From: Paeniglutamicibacter quisquiliarum
Lineage (GTDB): Bacteria > Actinomycetota > Actinomycetes > Actinomycetales > Micrococcaceae
Direction: 5' to 3'
DNA: 64,000 nt
Assembly: GCF_019084045.1 (NCBI RefSeq)
Contig: NZ_JAHRED010000008.1
Location: 1 to 64,000 of the forward strand
Shown: positions 58,966 to 64,000 of the stretch, one piece after another
Position numbering within the stretch: the first letter of the stretch is position 1
How the letters are laid out: each line of letters starts with the position of its first letter
Made by a program: the position numbers and the translations under genes
The notes under the pieces: model-generated
What the model was told of the DNA's origin: nothing
The model's database searches: none
Seen by the model: only the letters and a program-made list of their open reading frames with translations

Positions 58966-61071
58966 CTACGCGTCGATCCGGTCGCGTTCGAGGCGCTCGG
59001 CCCCGGAGATGATGAATTCCTTGCGCGGTGCAACATCCGAACCCATCAGCAGGTCAAAGACCCGCTCGGCCGATTCGGCGTGCTCCAATCCCACCCGGCG
59101 CAGCGTGCGGTGGCGCGGATCCATGGTGGTTTCGGCCAACTGGTCCGCGTCCATCTCGCCCAGGCCCTTGTAGCGCTGGATGGGTTCCTTGTAGTGCTTG
59201 CCGGCCTTTTCCAGGGCGGCCAGCACCTCGTGGAGCTCGTTTTCCGAGTATGTGTACACCATTTCGTTGTCCTTGGCCCCGTGGTTGATGACCTCGACCC
59301 GGTGCAGGGGCGGCACCGCCGCATAGACCCGTCCGGCCTCCACCATGGGGCGCATGTAGCGGAAAAACAGCGTCAGCAGCAGCGTGCGGATGTGCGCGCC
59401 GTCGACGTCGGCGTCGGTCATCAGCACGACCTTGCCGTAGCGGGCCGCGGAGATGTCGAAGCTGCGCCCCGATCCGGCGCCGACCACCTGGATCAAGGCG
59501 GCGCATTCGGCGTTGGAGAGCATGTCGGCAACCGAGGCCTTTTGCACGTTGAGGATCTTGCCGCGGATCGGCAGCAGCGCTTGGAAGTCCGAGGACCGCG
59601 CCAGGCGGGCGGTCCCCAGGGCGCTGTCACCCTCGACGATGAACAGTTCGGTCTTCTCGGTGTCGGTGCTGCGGCAATCGGCCAGCTTGGTTGGTAGCGA
59701 GGAGGTTTCCAGCGCGTTCTTGCGGCGCTGGGTCTCCTTGTGGACGCGCGCGGAAATGCGCGACTTCATCTCGCTGACGACCTTCTCCAGCAGCATCGCC
59801 GCTTGGGTCTTGTCGCCCTTGGCCGTGGAGTTCAGCTTGTCCGTGAGGCTTTTCTCGACCACCTTGGCAACGATCAGGCGCACCGCCGAGGTGCCGAGGA
59901 TTTCCTTGGTCTGCCCCTCGAACTGCGGCTCGGCCAGCCGCACCGTCAGGACGGCGGTCAGCCCGGCGCCGACGTCGTCCTTCTCGATCTTGTCGTTCCC
60001 CGCCTTGAGCTTGCGGGCGTTGGCCTCAATGACCTTGCGGAAGGTCTTGAGCAGGGCCTGTTCGAAGCCGGTCTGGTGTGTTCCGCCCTTGGGGGTGGAG
60101 ATGATGTTGACGAAGGAGCGCAGGTTGGTCTCGTATCCGATCCCCCAGCGCAGGGCGATGTCCACCTCGCAGGTGCGTTCGACTTCGGTGATCCGGCTGT
60201 GTCCGGAGTCATCGATGACCGGCACCGATTCCTTGAAGGTCCCCGAGCCGTGGAAACGCCAGATGTCGGTGACCGCCGCGTCGTTGGCCAGGTATTCCAC
60301 GAACTCGGAAATCCCGCCATCGTGGTGGAAGACCTCCTCGTAGGGGCCGTCCTCGCCCAGCGTGCCGGCCAGGCCGCGCTCGTCGCGCAGCGTGATCTTC
60401 AGGCCCGGCACCAGGAACGAGGTCTGGCGGGCGCGTGCCTGCAGTTCGGTGTAGGAGAACTTGGCGTCGGGCGTGAAAATCTGTCGGTCGGCCCAGTAAC
60501 GCACGCGGGTTCCGGTCACGCCGCGCTTGGCCTTCCCCACCACGTCGAGCACCGAGGCGGTGGAGAACGGCTCGAAATTGGAATCCGGCTTGGGCTTGCC
60601 CGCGTCGGCGAAGCGTCCGGGCTCGCCGCGGCGGAACTGCATCCCATAGGTCTTGCCGCCGCGGTCCACCTCGACATCGAGCCGGGAAGACAGCGCGTTG
60701 ACCACGGAGGCGCCCACGCCGTGCAGGCCGCCCGAGGCGGTGTACGAGCCGCCGCCGAACTTGCCGCCGGCATGGAGCTTGGTGAAGACGACCTCGACGC
60801 CGGAGAGCCCGGTCTTGGGTTCGATGTCCACCGGGATCCCGCGACCGTCGTCGTGGATCTCCACCGAACCATCCGGGTGCAGGCTGACCTTGATGGATTG
60901 TCCGTGGCCCGCCAGCGCCTCATCGACGGAGTTGTCGATGATCTCCCACAGGCAGTGCATGAGTCCGCGCGAATCGGTGGAACCGATGTACATGCCCGGA
61001 CGTTTGCGTACCGCCTCGAGCCCTTCCAGGACGGATAGGTGTCGGGCGTTGTAGTCAGTGCTTTTGGCCAC
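58966..61071 (-). CDS. parE: DNA topoisomerase IV subunit B (ParE-like)
   Basis: This 701-residue type IIA topoisomerase B subunit has a GHKL ATPase (EIIDNSVDEALAG with the catalytic glutamate, DDGRGIP, GGLHGVGASVVNALS). A transducer domain and a Toprim domain follow (EGDSALG and LMTDADVDGAHI with the DxD aspartates). It pairs with ParC encoded at 47963-50620. The GTG at 61071 (AKSTDYNARHLSVLEGLEAVR) is chosen because GAGGAG lies about 10 nt upstream and family homology begins here; the longer frame upstream is not conserved-looking. It is divergent from the DUF7455 gene and convergent with the M56 gene. Confidence 0.92.
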   Translation of the reverse strand: MAKSTDYNARHLSVLEGLEAVRKRPGMYIGSTDSRGLMHCLWEIIDNSVDEALAGHGQSIKVSLHPDGSVEIHDDGRGIPVDIEPKTGLSGVEVVFTKLHAGGKFGGGSYTASGGLHGVGASVVNALSSRLDVEVDRGGKTYGMQFRRGEPGRFADAGKPKPDSNFEPFSTASVLDVVGKAKRGVTGTRVRYWADRQIFTPDAKFSYTELQARARQTSFLVPGLKITLRDERGLAGTLGEDGPYEEVFHHDGGISEFVEYLANDAAVTDIWRFHGSGTFKESVPVIDDSGHSRITEVERTCEVDIALRWGIGYETNLRSFVNIISTPKGGTHQTGFEQALLKTFRKVIEANARKLKAGNDKIEKDDVGAGLTAVLTVRLAEPQFEGQTKEILGTSAVRLIVAKVVEKSLTDKLNSTAKGDKTQAAMLLEKVVSEMKSRISARVHKETQRRKNALETSSLPTKLADCRSTDTEKTELFIVEGDSALGTARLARSSDFQALLPIRGKILNVQKASVADMLSNAECAALIQVVGAGSGRSFDISAARYGKVVLMTDADVDGAHIRTLLLTLFFRYMRPMVEAGRVYAAVPPLHRVEVINHGAKDNEMVYTYSENELHEVLAALEKAGKHYKEPIQRYKGLGEMDADQLAETTMDPRHRTLRRVGLEHAESAERVFDLLMGSDVAPRKEFIISGAERLERDRIDA

Positions 61072-61270
61072 GGTGATAGAACTCCTCAAAAACGTCGGAA
61101 CGACGCTAACCACAATAGTCTCTGGCCCCGCCATTTCGCTGATGCGTGCCGCCAGTGAGCGGCAGCTCACCCCCGGATGGGCTACGCGGTCAGCGAAAGA
61201 GCGAACTTTCAAGAAGAAAAATGCCGTGTTGCTGGTTGTATTGGATACACATCGAATGAAGGAGGTCATC

Positions 61271-61495
61271 ATGACAACGACCGCAGTAACCCGAGAGCTG
61301 AATGCCCTTGATCGTTGCGACCGGTGCGGTGCACAGGCTTTTGTGCGTGCGGTATTGGAGACCTCCGGTGGTGAGCTATTCTTCTGCGGACACCACGCTC
61401 GCGCGGTAGAGGAAAAGCTGCGCCCCTTGACCAACGAATGGCAAGACGAAACAGCGCGTCTCTACGAGAAGCCTGTTTACGACGACGAGGACTAA
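61271..61495 (+). CDS. DUF7455 zinc-ribbon-like small protein
   Basis: This 74-residue acidic protein has DRCDRCGAQAFVRA (CxxC, about 14-17) and LFFCGHHARAVEEKL (cysteine and histidines, about 38-52), which fits a small zinc-binding domain. It matches DUF7455, found next to sigA/parE in Micrococcaceae and relatives; function unknown. The ATG has a near-perfect ribosome-binding site, GAAGGAGG, at 6 nt spacing, which predicts high expression and rules out earlier in-frame codons. It is followed by a perfect hairpin terminator. Confidence 0.85.
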   Translation: MTTTAVTRELNALDRCDRCGAQAFVRAVLETSGGELFFCGHHARAVEEKLRPLTNEWQDETARLYEKPVYDDED

Positions 61496-61530
61496 TACGG
61501 TCGCCAGCCTCTTGCTGAGCTGACTGACGA

Positions 61531-61561
61531 GCGGGACCCCGGCAACAAGCCGGGGTCCCGC
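61531..61561 (+). terminator. Terminator after the DUF7455 gene
   Basis: GCGGGACCCCGGC (61531-61543) pairs perfectly with GCCGGGGTCCCGC (61549-61561) around AACAA, followed by TGTCGTTT. Confidence 0.75.
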
Positions 61562-61612
61562 TGTCGTTTGGTGAACACTCAACGCGAACTGGAGACTCAC
61601 GGCTTAAACGCA

Positions 61613-61660
61613 AGGTGCCGGTGTCCCCCCGCGGACTTGCTGGGGAAAACACCGGCACCT
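61613..61660 (-). terminator. Terminator after sigA
   Basis: AGGTGCCGGTGT (61613-61624) pairs perfectly with ACACCGGCACCT (61649-61660). On the minus strand it is followed by TGCGTTT. It ends the sigA transcript, convergent with DUF7455. Confidence 0.65.
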
Positions 61661-61684
61661 GCATCGGGCCCTCGGGCCGAACTC

Positions 61685-62908
<1,224 letters not shown>

Positions 62909-62968
62909 GAAATACCTTTCTCACGGTTCGTCCGCGATGCCACCTACCGGTAACACCACTATGACCCT

Positions 62969-62974
62969 GTCAAG
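62969..62974 (-). promoter_or_regulatory. Candidate -35 box TTGACA of sigA
   Basis: On the minus strand a perfect TTGACA lies 61 bp before the sigA start. The matching -10 is weak: the best fit is a GGTAGG-type hexamer about 19 bp downstream. The rest of the 294-bp gap to the upstream gene shows no gene. Confidence 0.35.
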
Positions 62975-63202
62975 TCCGCGTCCCGCCGAATAACGGCGAG
63001 TCGGGATCCAGGGTCCAATTAGTTGAACGCCTTTTTCCCGCCATTTGTTCCCATCGAACCAACTCGATGGTGCCGGCTTGATAGCCATGGAACACGAACC
63101 CAACCGGGTCTGTTGGTTAACAGTGTCTCACGTTTCAGTGTCACGGAGATTCATCGGGAACGTGATCCGACGAATTATCTGCCACGGGGTTCCCCGCCGG
63201 GC

Positions 63203-64000
63203 TCAGGCACTGAGCCGTCCTTCCAGCCGGAGCCGCCATGCGCGTGCCGGATCCGCCACCCACGATGGCATTTCGCCCGATTCCACCAATTTGCCCATGA
63301 GCTGTGCGAGCCGGTATTCCGGATCGTTTTTCAGCGCCGACCCAAAGAGCCTTAGCGCGGAGCTCCCCTTTCCCTTGGCCCAGTTCACCCAGCCCAGCAG
63401 GCACAGGAGCGCGCAGGCCTCCTCCCCTTCCGCAACGCCGAGCAGGTCGCGGCAAAGGAACCACAGGCGCTCAATCCTGTCCCAGTCGGGGGTGCATGGC
63501 GCCGTTCCCAGCAGGAAGTCGGAGAAGTCCTGCGATGCCCGCCCGAAGTCGGAGGCGCGAGAGACCTCTTTCAACGCCTCGAACGCGCGCAGGGTTCCGC
63601 GGCCGGCCAGGTAGGGAAGGATGTCGCGAATCATGCGGTCGCTGAGCGAGAGCAGGAGCGAAGCGCACAATACGTCGTCGGCCCGCAGCCGGCGTTCGGC
63701 GACGGCCGGATCCGCATCCAGCAGCCCGGCCCAGTCCTTGACCAACGACTCCCGCGGGACGGATCCGGACAGTTCCCGGGCCAGGATTTCCTGGTTCATC
63801 CTGACCGCGGACTTGTTGCCCCATTCGGCAACGCCGCCGCCGTCCCAGATTTGTTCCTCGGGTGCCGATCCGGCGACAACCATCCGCAGGTGGGTCTCCG
63901 TCAGCGCGAGGTCAGGCAGGTCGAATCCCTCACTGGGACAGCAGTTCTCGCTGAGGCAGAAGTAGCTGTGCCAGCGGTTGGCACCCACATACCAGGCGTC
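63203..64000 (-). CDS. DUF4192 family protein (3' part, runs off the window)
   Basis: The visible C-terminal 265 residues match DUF4192, an actinobacterial family of unknown function. RWHSYFCLSENCCPSEGF (near the left of the visible part) is the family hallmark with its paired cysteines. A helical C-terminal half follows (DDVLCASLLLSLSDRMIRDI, CALLCLLGWVNWAKGKGSSALRLF) that reads like TPR-type repeats. The frame stays open through the right edge, so the N-terminus is missing. It lies upstream of sigA on the same strand. Confidence 0.85.
   Translation of the reverse strand, partial: DAWYVGANRWHSYFCLSENCCPSEGFDLPDLALTETHLRMVVAGSAPEEQIWDGGGVAEWGNKSAVRMNQEILARELSGSVPRESLVKDWAGLLDADPAVAERRLRADDVLCASLLLSLSDRMIRDILPYLAGRGTLRAFEALKEVSRASDFGRASQDFSDFLLGTAPCTPDWDRIERLWFLCRDLLGVAEGEEACALLCLLGWVNWAKGKGSSALRLFGSALKNDPEYRLAQLMGKLVESGEMPSWVADPARAWRLRLEGRLSA

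Noticed and set aside
58966-61434. A ParE with 121 extra N-terminal residues
   Set aside because: The extension is out of character with the family, overlaps the DUF7455 gene and has no ribosome-binding site. The GTG at 61071 has GAGGAG upstream.

Overview
The window is high-GC DNA whose gene content and order point to an actinobacterium of the Micrococcaceae (Arthrobacter-like). It carries DUF3000, DUF3093, DUF3159, DUF3710, DUF4192, DUF4193, DUF5998, DUF6421 and DUF7455 genes and a sepH gene. It also keeps the classic actinobacterial run from dxs through the TrkA pair, dut and sepH to the type II topoisomerase genes and the primary sigma factor. The order around RNase D, dxs, ceoBC-like genes, dut and sigA is recognisable from Mycobacterium. 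No mobile element, phage, CRISPR array, rRNA or tRNA was seen, so this reads as stable chromosomal core.

Layout. 1-5.2 kb: a small helical antitoxin-like protein, a BenE-type transporter, ZapE, and a sulfurtransferase-SufE-YbaK run. 5.2-12.6 kb: a membrane-anchored hydrolase, MsrB, a DUF6421 protein, an SDR, a threonine aldolase, a DUF3000 protein and an RNase D-like exonuclease. 12.6-16.1 kb: a fadA-fadB beta-oxidation operon. 16.2-17.2 kb: two tandem Tat-type Rieske lipoproteins. 18-23.1 kb: a minus-strand operon of aldo/keto reductase, nucleoside hydrolase and a three-part ECF transporter. 23.3-33 kb: argG, a DinB-like protein, dxs with two small coupled genes, an ArsC/LMW-phosphatase-like protein and acnA. 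33.1-38 kb: an RNA methyltransferase and a KimA-like K+ transporter, divergent from two TrkA-type RCK proteins. 38-45 kb: the dut cluster, DUF3093, DUF4193, sepH, a phosphatase-superfamily protein and DUF5998. 45-51.3 kb: a GNAT/acyl-CoA-synthetase fusion, divergent from parC. 51.3-58.8 kb: cydA-cydB-cydDC, divergent from a BlaI repressor and M56 peptidase. 59-64 kb: parE, a DUF7455 zinc ribbon, sigA and the 3' part of a DUF4192 gene.

How the parts work together. The most system-like locus is cydABDC facing blaI-M56. Two near-identical perfect dyads, TTCTAC-N5-GTAGAA, lie 22 bp apart between them, which suggests that a BlaI/BlaR-type protease switch controls the bd oxidase. Other clear units are FadA plus FadB, SseA plus SufE, a probable nucleoside uptake and hydrolysis operon, and a K+ module made of a KimA-like importer and two RCK subunits. 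Many genes (SDR, DUF3000, RNase D, DUF3093, KimA-like, DUF5998, pat and possibly argG) have a TANNNT -10 box ending 6-9 nt before the start codon, so leaderless transcription is probably common here.

Starts were moved from the longest open frame where a ribosome-binding site, a -10 box or family length argued for it. All functional names come from reading the sequence; no database search was run.
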